Shown one piece after another: positions 26,275 through 34,418 of a DNA stretch of 64,000 bases (positions are counted from its first letter, which is position 1; every line of letters starts with the position of its first letter). Under the pieces are notes generated by a model, which had not been told where the DNA came from, made no database searches, and was given only the letters and a program-made list of their open reading frames with translations. The DNA lies in NCBI RefSeq assembly GCF_042675915.1, contig NZ_JBHTKL010000005.1, forward strand, positions 310,001-374,000, written 5' to 3'. The position numbers were made by a program, and so were the translations under genes. The stretch comes from Thalassobacillus_A hwangdonensis (GTDB lineage Bacteria > Bacillota > Bacilli > Bacillales > Halobacillaceae).

Positions 26275-26922
26275 TTAATGTGTCTGTTGTGGGACGGTCG
26301 TATAGCTGCCAAGCATCTGAGTCATGTCCTGCTGGGCAAGCTGAGGCACTTGGTAGTAGCCATTTTTGTTTTGATAAAGGAAAATTTCATAGCTCATCTC
26401 GATGAAATTCGGGACACTATCTGCGACTACACGGCGCAAGACCGGGTTTGTCATTTCGAGTGCTGTCATGGAAAGTAAGGAAGCGAGTGCTTTCGTCTGG
26501 CCTAGCATGTAGGCGGAGAGGCCTTGATCAGAGAGATCACTCACTGACTGGTTCGGTTTCTTTGGCTGCCCTGGCGTGATGCCATAAGTAACGGTATCGT
26601 TGGTCTGTGTCATTTGATATTGCTGGGTGGGAACGGTTGGATCCTGCCCTGATTGAAAACTTTCAACAAGCGTATTGTACATTTGTGTAGTGAAGGTAGA
26701 TTGTTTTTGAAGAATTTGTTTCAGCTCAGGGTCTTGGATATGCTGGGCGTACATTTGGTATTGATCGAGCATGCTGATGATGCCGGCAATAACCTCATGC
26801 GCATCGAACAGTTCATGTCCGCCGTGGTTAGGGTTTGTGGTCATACCAGGGTTTGCAGCAGGTGCAGGATTCTGGTTCATCTGTTGTTGCATCTGATTTG
26901 TATTTTGATTCGGTTGTTTCAC
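26275..26922 (-). CDS. CotF-family spore coat protein
   Basis: 215 residues from GTG 26922, with ACAGGAGGGT upstream; longer in-frame starts overlap the site. The N-terminus is Gln/Asn/Pro-rich (residues 1-35), then a helical domain beginning HELFDAHEVIAGIISMLDQYQMY, characteristic of CotF/YdgD-type coat proteins with a ferritin-like helical bundle. The acidic/His ligands are not a clear metal set. It supports a spore-forming host. Single gene with its own terminator. Confidence 0.8.
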   Translation of the reverse strand: MKQPNQNTNQMQQQMNQNPAPAANPGMTTNPNHGGHELFDAHEVIAGIISMLDQYQMYAQHIQDPELKQILQKQSTFTTQMYNTLVESFQSGQDPTVPTQQYQMTQTNDTVTYGITPGQPKKPNQSVSDLSDQGLSAYMLGQTKALASLLSMTALEMTNPVLRRVVADSVPNFIEMSYEIFLYQNKNGYYQVPQLAQQDMTQMLGSYTTVPQQTH

Positions 26923-26993
26923 AAAAATACCCTCCTGTAAAATAACATTCACCACCTATCCTGCCCCGAACCTTAGGAAACATGTACCCTATA

Positions 26994-27052
26994 ACACTTC
27001 ACCGTATTACATCGGTGAGGGACTGTCCCTCGCCGGTTTAAAGCGCTAAAGT
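26994..27052. repeat. GGGACAGTCCC repeat, copy 4 (one arm)
   Basis: Contains GTGAGGGACTGTCCCTCGCCGG followed by TTTAAAGCGCTAAAG, with CACTTCACCGTATTACAT on the left. It ends 0-3 nt from the stop codon of the lipoprotein gene. Confidence 0.75.
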
Positions 27053-27549
27053 CAATGCGTTTCGAGTGTCTGCATGAGGATATAGGAGACGCGTTCGTCT
27101 TTCAAAGCGAATTCCAGGCTCACCTTATTTTCTTTATCGAAATATCCGAGGATTTCAGAACCTGTGTCCTCTCTTATGTAATAATTTTCACCTAATATCT
27201 CTATTACTTTATCCATCTTATCTCCAGGAGCAATGCCATTATTCAAAGCATGGCTTTCTAAGATGATAAAACGGAATACCTGCTGATTTTTGATACCGAA
27301 TTCAACTTGATCATATATGAAGTATTCAGCTGGCGGTTCCCCAACTTCATCAACCTGATCGGGTTCACCGAATGTATTGATCATTTCAGACTTACTAGAA
27401 GATACGCCTATACCATCAACCGTTATTCCAGTAAGCTCAGTGGAATCTGTCTCATCGTAGTAATCCATTTTTTCCTTTGCAAAGGCATCACATCCTGCCA
27501 ATACCATCAATACCACACATGCTAACGAAATAATTAACAAACGTTTCAC
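27052..27549 (-). CDS. Putative lipoprotein with two BamE/SmpA-like repeats
   Basis: 165 residues from GTG 27549 (AGGAG nine bases upstream; TTG 27558 is possible). Type II signal with lipobox LAGC (Cys near 20). Two similar units follow: GIGVSSSKSEMINTFGEPDQVDE near 47 and GIAPGDKMDKVIEILGENYYIRE near 105. Each has the turn-helix then G-x-P/N pattern found in BamE-like and similar small lipoprotein domains. Function unknown; the domain call is tentative. Confidence 0.65.
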   Translation of the reverse strand: MKRLLIISLACVVLMVLAGCDAFAKEKMDYYDETDSTELTGITVDGIGVSSSKSEMINTFGEPDQVDEVGEPPAEYFIYDQVEFGIKNQQVFRFIILESHALNNGIAPGDKMDKVIEILGENYYIREDTGSEILGYFDKENKVSLEFALKDERVSYILMQTLETH

Positions 27550-27645
27550 TTCAATCAACTCCTGCTAGATACTTAGTAAAAGTATATACATAGAATTACT
27601 ATGTATCAATATAAAAATAATAGCAGCTGAAATCAGCTGCTGTAC

Positions 27646-28260
27646 TTATTTCTTCAACAAGTCGATAAAGTGGCTCAAAACCCTTGCGGTAAGCCCCCAA
27701 ATCACTTTATCACCATAGATATAGAAGTACTCCTCAATCCTGCGCGCCTGCCAATTGTAATTTTCACCGCCTGGAATGAGATCCAAAGGAAAATCTGGGT
27801 CAGGCTTCGCTTCAAATTGGACATGATGAATATCCGGTTCATTTTCCATGAAAAACGATAGAGGCACGGTGAATACTTCGCTTACTTCTGCAGGGTTCCG
27901 CTCAATATCTGTTTGGTGGAGGAACCCGGCGTATGGATAAATGATCATGCCGAATGGGGAAATCAGATAATCCAGAGCGTGGACATTGGAAAGCTCATCA
28001 GCACTTATTCCCAATTCCTCTTCAGTTTCCCGGATGGCTGCCGCTCGCGCCGTTGAATCCGCAGCGTCGATTTTCCCACCTGGAAAACAGATTTCACCCG
28101 GTTGTCGTCTCATGTGATGTGCGCGCACTTCAAAAAGGACATGAATCTCTCCGTCTTTTTCAATAAGAGGGAGGAGGATGGCAAATTTGCGAAAATGTTC
28201 GCTTCCAAGCACTTTCGGTTCATGCTCGGAAAGCTTCGCTACAATCGATTCGAAATTCAT
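27646..28260 (-). CDS. NUDIX hydrolase, CoA pyrophosphatase (NudL/YeaB-like)
   Basis: 204 residues. It has both the NUDIX box (GGKIDAADSTARAAAIRETEEELGI) and, just before it, the UPF0035 motif (LFEVRAHHMRRQPGEICFPGG) that marks coenzyme A pyrophosphatases. These cut CoA to phosphopantetheine and 3',5'-ADP. Compared with the usual LLTxRSxxxRxHxGxVxFPGG, several positions vary but the glycines and prolines are kept. Single gene, convergent with the lipoprotein upstream region. Confidence 0.85.
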   Translation of the reverse strand: MNFESIVAKLSEHEPKVLGSEHFRKFAILLPLIEKDGEIHVLFEVRAHHMRRQPGEICFPGGKIDAADSTARAAAIRETEEELGISADELSNVHALDYLISPFGMIIYPYAGFLHQTDIERNPAEVSEVFTVPLSFFMENEPDIHHVQFEAKPDPDFPLDLIPGGENYNWQARRIEEYFYIYGDKVIWGLTARVLSHFIDLLKK

Positions 28261-28341
28261 ACGGTCATCTCACCTCGCAATGTCTACTAACACTATATCA
28301 AATTTATCGAATGCACACATTACTGCAGTTTTGAATAAAAA

Positions 28342-28380
28342 TGTAAAATTAACTTTACAAAATGTATGGTTAACTTTACA
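28342..28380 (+). promoter_or_regulatory. Tandem operators upstream of the Xre regulator
   Basis: Two 18-bp elements, TGTAAAATTAACTTTACA (28342-28359) and TGTATGGTTAACTTTACA (28363-28380), repeat with a 21-bp period, about two helix turns. The first is a clear TGTAAA/TTTACA dyad. They lie 34 bp before the xre start, consistent with autoregulation (inference). Confidence 0.65.
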
Positions 28381-28413
28381 ATTAAATTGGAAGAAAGTTG
28401 AAGGGGCGCTGAT

Positions 28414-28623
28414 ATGGAAATCAAAAATCGAGTGAAAGAATTGAGGGCAAGAGATGGTTTGACGCAAGGGGCATTGGCGGAAAGAGTGAATGTCACCAGA
28501 CAGACCATCGTCGCTTTGGAAAAAGGAAGCTATGTACCATCATTGCTGCTAGCAATGAATATCGCACGCACATTTCAATTGCCTGTGGAGGAAATTTTCT
28601 TTTTAGAGGGGGATAAAGGATGA
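28414..28623 (+). CDS. Small Xre/Cro-type HTH regulator
   Basis: 69 residues, a single HTH_3 domain: VKELRARDGLTQGALAERVNVTRQTIVALEKGSYVPSLLLAMNIA, ending LPVEEIFFLEGDKG, of the YozG/YgzD class. ATG 28414 follows GAAGGGGCG. It overlaps the next membrane-protein gene by 4 nt. In Bacillaceae such short Xre regulators are typically encoded with a DUF2178-like membrane protein, as here. Confidence 0.88.
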   Translation: MEIKNRVKELRARDGLTQGALAERVNVTRQTIVALEKGSYVPSLLLAMNIARTFQLPVEEIFFLEGDKG

Positions 28624-29087
28624 AGATCATGAAGAATGTACTTATTACGCTGGTCACTTTGCTATTATTCATCTGGGCATTAATCGAATTTTACGGGGCA
28701 TCAATCGACATATCCATGTTCTTAGAAGACCCTGATCGGGAGTACTTGTTCGAAATCAAACTGTTACCGTTGATAGTTTTTCTGCTCTTCGGTGGCTGGC
28801 TTGGATTCATTTCGATTCAAAAAAAGCGCAAGAAACACTCCTGGAAAAATGTATTATTGCTTCCGGATGAATTCGAAGAAACAGATGAAAGGGAAAAGCA
28901 ACTCACCGCCCAGGCGTGTCGCTCCGCTTATATCAGCATGATGTACTCGTTTCCAATCATCAGTGCGTTACTGCTGTTGTATCCATTCGTTTCAGAAGTG
29001 GTGCCTTATTATCCGCTACTGGTATTCACCCTGCTCCCACTCACCCAGATCATCACCTACACCGTATCATGGAAAAAGAACTTCTAA
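28620..29087 (+). CDS. DUF2178-like membrane protein paired with the Xre regulator
   Basis: 155 residues with four hydrophobic segments in two pairs (about 7-27, 45-65, 100-122 and 128-148). Between the pairs is an acidic soluble loop containing DEFEETDEREKQLTAQA, a pattern seen in DUF2178/DUF3169-type partners of small Xre regulators. Function unknown; sensing of membrane state or drugs is a common guess. Translationally coupled to xre. Confidence 0.75.
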   Translation: MKIMKNVLITLVTLLLFIWALIEFYGASIDISMFLEDPDREYLFEIKLLPLIVFLLFGGWLGFISIQKKRKKHSWKNVLLLPDEFEETDEREKQLTAQACRSAYISMMYSFPIISALLLLYPFVSEVVPYYPLLVFTLLPLTQIITYTVSWKKNF

Positions 29088-29105
29088 CCAAGCTGTGGCT
29101 GCACC

Positions 29106-29187
29106 CCTGCACCACAGTAAAATTTCACCGTATTGAGGGACAGTCCCCCGGCACGTTAACGCTTCAACGCAAGTAGGGACTGTCCTT
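29106..29187. repeat. GGGACAGTCCC repeat, copy 5
   Basis: Left extension CACCACAGTAAAATTTCACC, then TTGAGGGACAGTCCCCCGG, then CACGTTAACGCTTCAACGC, then AGTAGGGACTGTCC. The left extension is shared with copy 6. Confidence 0.8.
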
Positions 29188-29274
29188 TCATTGCATTTCT
29201 CAACTCAAACGTTCATTTTTCAATAATTTTCTAAAAATTACAACAAAATATTAGTAATTACATAATCTCCATTG

Positions 29275-29280
29275 TATAAT
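29275..29280 (+). promoter_or_regulatory. Likely -10 box of the coiled-coil secreted protein gene
   Basis: TATAAT with an upstream ATTG, in a very AT-rich stretch about 75 bp before the start. No convincing -35 is seen. Confidence 0.4.
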
Positions 29281-29354
29281 TGTGGTAGTGTTTTGGTAGT
29301 GGGTCTTTATTCATAAAAGTTAAACATAATTTGAATTTTTTAGGAGGAATTGTG

Positions 29355-30062
29355 ATGAAAAAGTTCAGCTTAGCGTTATGTTCAACTATTTTTTTACTGG
29401 CCATGGTTTTTGGATTGGGGACGACAGTATTTGCAGAAGTCGACAAAGATGTAGCTAAGGCTTTGGAAGAAATTGAGAAGACCAATGAAGAGATTGACAA
29501 AGAGATTGGAAAAGCAGTAGAAGAAGCTGACAAACTCCAAGCGGAATACCTGGAGGATATGAAAAAGATCGAACTTGGGAAAGAACTTGCTAAATTGAAT
29601 GAGGAAAAAGAAAAAGTCCTTGCAGATTTGGCTAAAGAAAAAAACGATGAGAAGAAAAGAGCCAAATTAAACGAAAAACTTGAAAAGATCGAAGAGAAGC
29701 AGCAAGAGCATAAAGAAAAGATGGATCAAAAAATCCAAGAAATAAAAACTGAAATCCAATCTGTTACAACAGAAATGATGGAATCTGATGGAAAAGATAA
29801 AGAAAATCTTGAGAAGAAAATTGAAAAGTTGAAAGAAAAGCTTTCTAAAAGAAATGAAAAAATGACCGAAAAAACAGATAAGTACACGGAAGAATTGGAG
29901 AAAGTGATTACTGACGTCTATGATGATACGCTGGAAATGTCGCAAAAAACGATTGAGAAAGCCGCAGAAAAAGGCGTCATTGCAGAGTGCAGCTGGAAAC
30001 TTGTTCGCTTTGCAGATAAATGGGTATGGATTGATCCAATCAAAGTAGTAGGAGTAAATTAA
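29355..30062 (+). CDS. Secreted coiled-coil protein, unknown
   Basis: 235 residues from ATG 29355, after TAGGAGGAATT. Sec signal peptide with likely cleavage after VFA near residue 28. Residues 30-190 are almost entirely Lys/Glu-rich helix with heptad spacing (long coiled coil). The last 30 residues (CSWKLVRFADKWVWIDPIKVVG) are aromatic and look like a small beta terminus. There are no transmembrane or anchoring signals, so it is released or wall-associated. A peptidoglycan-linked role is possible but not shown. Confidence 0.7.
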   Translation: MKKFSLALCSTIFLLAMVFGLGTTVFAEVDKDVAKALEEIEKTNEEIDKEIGKAVEEADKLQAEYLEDMKKIELGKELAKLNEEKEKVLADLAKEKNDEKKRAKLNEKLEKIEEKQQEHKEKMDQKIQEIKTEIQSVTTEMMESDGKDKENLEKKIEKLKEKLSKRNEKMTEKTDKYTEELEKVITDVYDDTLEMSQKTIEKAAEKGVIAECSWKLVRFADKWVWIDPIKVVGVN

Positions 30063-30087
30063 TCGTTTGACCCAGGTACAGATCAAC

Positions 30088-30120
30088 TAAAAAAGAGTTC
30101 TAATTTTGAGCTCTTTTTTT
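30088..30120 (+). terminator. Terminator after the coiled-coil protein gene
   Basis: Stem AAAAGAGTTC/GAGCTCTTTT with one G-T pair, followed by eight T. The next gene's start is only 16 bp away. Confidence 0.85.
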
Positions 30121-30136
30121 TCATGAGGTGAGAAAT

Positions 30137-31042
30137 TTGGAAGGCTTCAACATAGGTAAAAAAGGTTCTGCTTTAGAAAGAGTAAAATACGATCATAACG
30201 ATATCTCACTTCTCACTTATGGAGATGGAATCGAAGTTCTTAGTCAAACCATTAATAAAGGTCGCTTGTTCTATGTTTATCCTTCTGATAACCATGAAAT
30301 TTTGGAGTTCTATTTCTTAGTTTCGGGTAGAATCATCTGTGATATGAATGATGGGAAAGTTACATTAGGTCCTGGAGATTATTTCACCATCAGAGGAATC
30401 GAAGAACCGATTCATTTTGAGGTGGTGGAAGACGTGACTTTTCTTTGCGTAAATACAGAACAGCAATTCATGCACATTAGTAAAGGGATCTCTGATCTAA
30501 TGGACATAGTAAAACAGGTGGAAAGAAAAGATCGTTACACGTTTCAACATAGTGATAGGGTAGCTAATTATGCAGTGAAAATTGCTAAGAAGCTGAAGTT
30601 GAGAAAAGAAAGCCTAGTGAATTTGACGAACGCATCCCTGCTCCATGATATCGGTAAGATTCACACACCTGAAGAAGTATTGAACAAGCCGGGAAGATTG
30701 ACGGAGGAAGAATTCGACTTAATAAAAAAACATCCTGGCGATGGTGCAAAGATGATTAAGGAATCTTATTATCAGGAACTCGTTCCTATTATTGAGCAGC
30801 ACCACGAGCGACTGAATGGAAGCGGCTATCCTAATGGACTCAAGGGTGACGATATCGTTTTGGAGGCACGGATCATAGCCGTTAGCGACACGTTTGATGC
30901 CATGACAGAAGATCGTTCATATCGCAAAGCTTTTACCAAAGAGTATGCTTTAAATGAGATAAAAAGCATGGCGAGATCACATTATGATCCAACTGTAGTG
31001 GAAGCATTCGAAGTCGTGTTAAACGAAGATAAAATTCTATAA
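30137..31042 (+). CDS. Cupin sensor fused to HD-GYP phosphohydrolase
   Basis: 301 residues from TTG 30137, with GAGGTGAG upstream; GTG 30128 overlaps that site. Residues 20-115 form a cupin (YFLVSGRIICDMND...LGPGDYFTIRG). Residues 135-300 are an HD-GYP domain with HDIGKIHTPEEVLNKPGRLTEEE, HPGDGA, HHERLNGSGYPNGLKG and AVSDTFDAM. HD-GYP proteins hydrolyse cyclic di-GMP or related signals, and the cupin is a plausible ligand input. The residues ligating the metal pair (HD, HH, GYP) are all present. Confidence 0.85.
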   Translation: MEGFNIGKKGSALERVKYDHNDISLLTYGDGIEVLSQTINKGRLFYVYPSDNHEILEFYFLVSGRIICDMNDGKVTLGPGDYFTIRGIEEPIHFEVVEDVTFLCVNTEQQFMHISKGISDLMDIVKQVERKDRYTFQHSDRVANYAVKIAKKLKLRKESLVNLTNASLLHDIGKIHTPEEVLNKPGRLTEEEFDLIKKHPGDGAKMIKESYYQELVPIIEQHHERLNGSGYPNGLKGDDIVLEARIIAVSDTFDAMTEDRSYRKAFTKEYALNEIKSMARSHYDPTVVEAFEVVLNEDKIL

Positions 31043-31045
31043 AAC

Positions 31046-31083
31046 TTAAAGCTGCTCTCTATGCATAGAGAGCAGCTTTTTTA
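31046..31083 (+). terminator. Terminator after the HD-GYP gene
   Basis: A perfect 32-bp palindrome (AAAGCTGCTCTCTATG and complement) followed by T. Confidence 0.9.
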
Positions 31084-31091
31084 TGCAGTTC

Positions 31092-31158
31092 ATGCACCAT
31101 CACAGTAAAATTTTACAGAAGTGAGGGACTGTCCCTCATCGCTTTTAAGCGTTAAAGG
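31092..31158. repeat. GGGACAGTCCC repeat, copy 6
   Basis: CACCATCACAGTAAAATTTT then GTGAGGGACTGTCCCTCA then TCGCTTTTAAGCGTTAAAGG. The stop codon of the downstream minus-strand gene lies in the last segment. Confidence 0.85.
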
Positions 31159-32083
31159 ATCTTAGTGAATCCAGGGTTGCTGGGATCCCTTGTTCATAAG
31201 GGGTGGAAGGGAGTTCCCCGAAATGTGCCTTGTATTTTTCGCCGCTCAGCACAACAGGGGTTTTATTCAAATAATACATTTCCACGTATTCTCTCATCAT
31301 TGGATTGACCCACCCAAGCAGGCGGATCATCGGTTTTGTTATTGTACCGACTTTCTTTGTGTATTCTGTATTCGCTCGTACTATTTCAATGACTTCACTA
31401 CCCGCTATTGTTCGTGATCCTGGCACATTCCAATTTTGTCCGTAAGCACTTGTTTCTGAAGCAATGTTCACCATCGCTTTCGCCCCGTCGGGAGTATAGA
31501 TGAATTCCCGTTCTATCGAATGATCTCCCATATATCCGGCTCTTTTATTTCTGACAACATAATTGAGTGTATAGTTCAGTAACGAATTCCCTGCATGAGG
31601 ACCATAAAAATCAGGGAAGTGGGCGATGCAATACTCCACACCTGAACTTTTCACTTGCTCTTCCAGTTTTAAGCGAAGTTTTCCTTTTTTCGTATGAGGA
31701 GCTTTCCTATCTGTTTCTGCTACTTTTTTATCAGTTATCATCCCGTAGGCATAAATGTTATCCACTATCGCAAGTTTTGCGCCATTTTCTTTCGTGGCAT
31801 GCAGAATGTTTTCTATAAGTACCGGCTGATTTACAGCCCATTCAGGATAAGGAATGTTGATGGCGTGAAAAATCACTTCATGACCTGCACAAGCTTCAGA
31901 CAAGCTCTCTTTATCGAAGACATCTCCCTCATGGATCTTGATTACTTTTGAATTTCCAAATAGTTTTTGCAGCTTCTCCTTATTTCTTGCAAATGCAGTA
32001 ACTGAAATCCCTCTACCAGCTAATTCGAGGGTCAGAGCACTCCCCATCCCGCCGGTAGCACCTAAAACAATTGCTTTTTTCAT
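31145..32083 (-). CDS. NAD(P)-binding epimerase/reductase-like protein
   Basis: 312 residues from ATG 32083 after GGGAGGAAAA. An N-terminal Rossmann motif GATGGMGSALTLEL at about 8-21, and an atypical-SDR layout (FHAINIPYPEW, VDNIYAYG near 105, HFPDFYGP). It looks like the NAD-dependent epimerase/NmrA group; the YxxxK pair is not obvious, so it may bind rather than turn over a sugar nucleotide. Downstream of the TetR gene and flanked by its palindromes. Its C-terminal FNA-stop lies in a repeat. Confidence 0.78.
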   Translation of the reverse strand: MKKAIVLGATGGMGSALTLELAGRGISVTAFARNKEKLQKLFGNSKVIKIHEGDVFDKESLSEACAGHEVIFHAINIPYPEWAVNQPVLIENILHATKENGAKLAIVDNIYAYGMITDKKVAETDRKAPHTKKGKLRLKLEEQVKSSGVEYCIAHFPDFYGPHAGNSLLNYTLNYVVRNKRAGYMGDHSIEREFIYTPDGAKAMVNIASETSAYGQNWNVPGSRTIAGSEVIEIVRANTEYTKKVGTITKPMIRLLGWVNPMMREYVEMYYLNKTPVVLSGEKYKAHFGELPSTPYEQGIPATLDSLRSFNA

Positions 32084-32099
32084 CACTTTTCCTCCCTAT

Positions 32100-32114
32100 T
32101 TGACCATTGGTCAA
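32100..32114. promoter_or_regulatory. TetR operator candidate 1
   Basis: A perfect 15-bp palindrome TTGACCATTGGTCAA in the gap between the tetR stop and the reductase-like gene start. Confidence 0.7.
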
Positions 32115-32128
32115 TAATGTGTAAAAAA

Positions 32129-32704
32129 TTATTCTTGCAGTATCCCTGCAAGAATATCTTCTGCATAAGTTTCAGCCATGGTTCGTACCTCATCGTATCC
32201 TTCCACTTTGTGACAGTAGTGGGACACAAAACCGTGTAGCATTAGAAAAACAGACCAGATTTTCTGAACGGTTAGTTTGGTCGAGGTGAGACTGTAAATC
32301 GATTGTGCAAACTTGTCGTAGCTTCGATTCGGACCTTCTTCGAGGTAACTTTTCAAGTCCTCGTCTTTGGTCATGAACATGACATCGTAATGGTGCTGGT
32401 AGGTAAGACCGAATTCGATATAACCGAGCAGGATCGCTTTGAGCTTTTCTCTGTTGGAAAGATCAAGATCCAGAATTCCTTCCATTGTTTGATCCAACTT
32501 GGCGAAATCCAGTTCCACTAAGGCGAAGAACAGTTCAGCTTTATTGTTGAAATGATAATAAATGGAACCGTGACTGTAGCCGAGCTCCTTTGCTATCTTT
32601 CTAAGAGTTACTCCTTGAAATCCTTGCTTAACAAATAATTCACGTGCGGTATCAAGTACAATTTCTCTAGTTAGTTCCTGTTTCACTGCTTTCCTAGGTG
32701 CCAT
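32129..32704 (-). CDS. TetR/AcrR-family regulator
   Basis: 191 residues. The N-terminal helix-turn-helix region is ARELFVKQGFQGVTLRKIAKELGYSHGSIYYHFNNKAELFFALVE, classic TetR. The C-terminal ligand domain is unassigned. It is co-directional with the reductase-like gene 45 nt downstream. Matching 15-bp palindromes sit before both genes, so autorepression and repression of the reductase-like gene are likely. Confidence 0.9.
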   Translation of the reverse strand: MAPRKAVKQELTREIVLDTARELFVKQGFQGVTLRKIAKELGYSHGSIYYHFNNKAELFFALVELDFAKLDQTMEGILDLDLSNREKLKAILLGYIEFGLTYQHHYDVMFMTKDEDLKSYLEEGPNRSYDKFAQSIYSLTSTKLTVQKIWSVFLMLHGFVSHYCHKVEGYDEVRTMAETYAEDILAGILQE

Positions 32705-32724
32705 AATTACTCCTTTAGATTTTA

Positions 32725-32739
32725 TTGACCGTTGTTCAA
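32725..32739. promoter_or_regulatory. TetR operator candidate 2
   Basis: TTGACCGTTGTTCAA, a one-mismatch-per-arm version of the palindrome at 32100, 20 bp upstream of the tetR start. Confidence 0.65.
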
Positions 32740-32819
32740 TTAAAATTATATACCATTAATTTTATGCTGGTCAAGAGAAGAGAAACCAAATCGGCCTCAA
32801 GACGGAGTAGTTATCATTC

Positions 32820-33017
32820 TATAGTTTGTATATTATGGGATGCTTCTATGATTAAATAATGATAGAGGGAGATCTTTAATAGTGTATAGATTGTTAGAAG
32901 AGTAGGGTAGACTTGTTGATGAGAACCATCTGAAATAAAAACTAGGTTATATGTGAACAGCCCCCTGTTCTCTATATAAACGAAAGACCTGCCATCCATC
33001 AGCATGGCAGGTCTTTT
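32820..33017 (+). ncRNA. Possible small RNA between tetR and the MFS gene
   Basis: This gene-free stretch (32740-33196 holds no convincing CDS) contains a GAACAG-CCCC-CTGTTC hairpin (32955-32970) and a strong terminator-like hairpin AAAGACCTGCCAT/ATGGCAGGTCTTT (32983-33016) with a TTT tail, yet no protein gene ends here on this strand. A 63-codon minus-strand ORF in the area lacks a site. An unannotated transcript is the simplest explanation. Confidence 0.35.
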
Positions 33018-33079
33018 AATGCTTTAACGCAATGGGGGACAGTCCCTCACCGTTTTAACGTGATGAGGGACTGTCCCTG
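33018..33079. repeat. GGGACAGTCCC repeat, copy 7 (complete)
   Basis: GCTTTAACGCAATGGGGGAC, AGTCCCTCA, CCGTTTTAACGTGA and TGAGGGACTGTCCC in order. Upstream of the MFS gene rather than at a gene end. Confidence 0.88.
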
Positions 33080-33196
33080 AAATATCTTCTAATTTAGAAG
33101 ATATCGCTTTCATTGTTTTATGAAAATAGTTTCTGGGAATGCCTCTGAGTGAATCACATCGAAGCTGATTACATCAAGCAATTCGGAGGTACCCTT

Positions 33197-34369
33197 ATGA
33201 CGAAAGGTAAAAGCATACATGCGTTGGTCATCCTCATGTTCACACAGTTCATTTCAGGTGGCGTGACCAACACGAAAGGAATCGTACTCGACCAGGTGGA
33301 AAATGACCTCGGCCTTGATATGAGTGAATTCGGACTCGTCGTATTCATATTTCAATTAGGTTTTACACTCGCAAGTTTAATCATCGGTTATTATACCGAT
33401 AAAAAAGGTCTCAGACTGATGACAATCGTAGGATCCATCATTATGGGTCTCGGCTTTTTCGGAACAGGGATTGCACCGAATATCCTGTTTTTCCTAGGAT
33501 TTTATATGATTGTCGGATTCGGCCTCGGCGCACTTGGCGTCGCATCGAACTCGATTATTCCTGTCGCCTACCCGAACAACCAGAATCGGATGTTCAACTT
33601 TGCAATGGGTATATACGGTCTTGGTATGGTCGTTTTTCCACAGTTTCTCAACTATATGTTCCAGTTTGCTTCCTGGCGCTATTTTTACATTGGTATCGCC
33701 ATCGCATTGATCGCAGTCATCATCTATATTACGACGGTAGCGTTCCCGGATGGTAAGGTGGAAAAAATCGACCTGAAGGCATTCATCCCGATGCTGAAGG
33801 ATGCTCAATTCGTCTTCCTGCTGTTTTTCCTTATGTTCGAGGTTTCTGCAGAAGTGTCGTTCATGAACTTTTTCCCGTCTTACCTGAAATCACTTGATTT
33901 GGGAGTTGGCACGGCAGCGAAAGAGGATATGGTAGCAACGATTCTTTCGATCTTTTCGATCTTCTTCATGATTGGTAGACTTGGTGTCGCTTATTTGACG
34001 AATTGGATCAATGAGCGTCTGATCCTGATCACCTTCTCGGCAGGATCCTTGATCATGGTTGGTGCCGGGTTCCTTGTTGCAACAAGCTTTCCATACCTGT
34101 TTGCAGGCGCGGGGCTGTTCTTTTCTACGTTATTCCCGACAGCTACTGCTTTTGGTACAAAAATTTCAAAAACAGGTGGATCCGCGCTGGGTCTAATTTA
34201 CATTGCAGCCGGAATCGGTGGTGGACTCGCCGGTTACATCGTCGGTGTCGCATCTGAAATATTCGGCATGGCTGGAGGCTTCAGTGTCGTCCTCATTTTC
34301 CTTGCGCTCATGCTGCTTACCTCATTCTTTATGAATGCAGAAAAATCGAACCAGCACCAAGCAGGCTGA
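33197..34369 (+). CDS. MFS transporter
   Basis: 390 residues from ATG 33197, preceded by CGGAGGTACCC. Twelve membrane segments. The loop 2-3 motif is GYYTDKKGLRLM and the loop 8-9 region is NWINERLILI. N-terminal half residues GGVTNTKGIVLDQVENDLGLDMSEFG are typical of sugar/fucose-permease-like (FucP/GlpT-distant) MFS. Substrate unknown. A TauE/SafE gene follows 49 nt downstream, so both may be one operon. Confidence 0.83.
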   Translation: MTKGKSIHALVILMFTQFISGGVTNTKGIVLDQVENDLGLDMSEFGLVVFIFQLGFTLASLIIGYYTDKKGLRLMTIVGSIIMGLGFFGTGIAPNILFFLGFYMIVGFGLGALGVASNSIIPVAYPNNQNRMFNFAMGIYGLGMVVFPQFLNYMFQFASWRYFYIGIAIALIAVIIYITTVAFPDGKVEKIDLKAFIPMLKDAQFVFLLFFLMFEVSAEVSFMNFFPSYLKSLDLGVGTAAKEDMVATILSIFSIFFMIGRLGVAYLTNWINERLILITFSAGSLIMVGAGFLVATSFPYLFAGAGLFFSTLFPTATAFGTKISKTGGSALGLIYIAAGIGGGLAGYIVGVASEIFGMAGGFSVVLIFLALMLLTSFFMNAEKSNQHQAG

Positions 34370-34418
34370 TCCAACTATGATAAAATCGGGATATTGAGTA
34401 AAAAAGGCAGGTGAGCAA

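Noticed and set aside
29667..30086. 139-codon minus-strand Phe-rich frame
   Set aside because: It is the reverse of Lys/Glu-rich codons of the coiled-coil protein (AAA/GAA give TTT/TTC), so the hydrophobic look is an artefact.
32814..33005. 63-codon minus-strand ORF between tetR and the MFS gene
   Set aside because: No ribosome binding site, non-coding-like composition, and it runs into a terminator hairpin.
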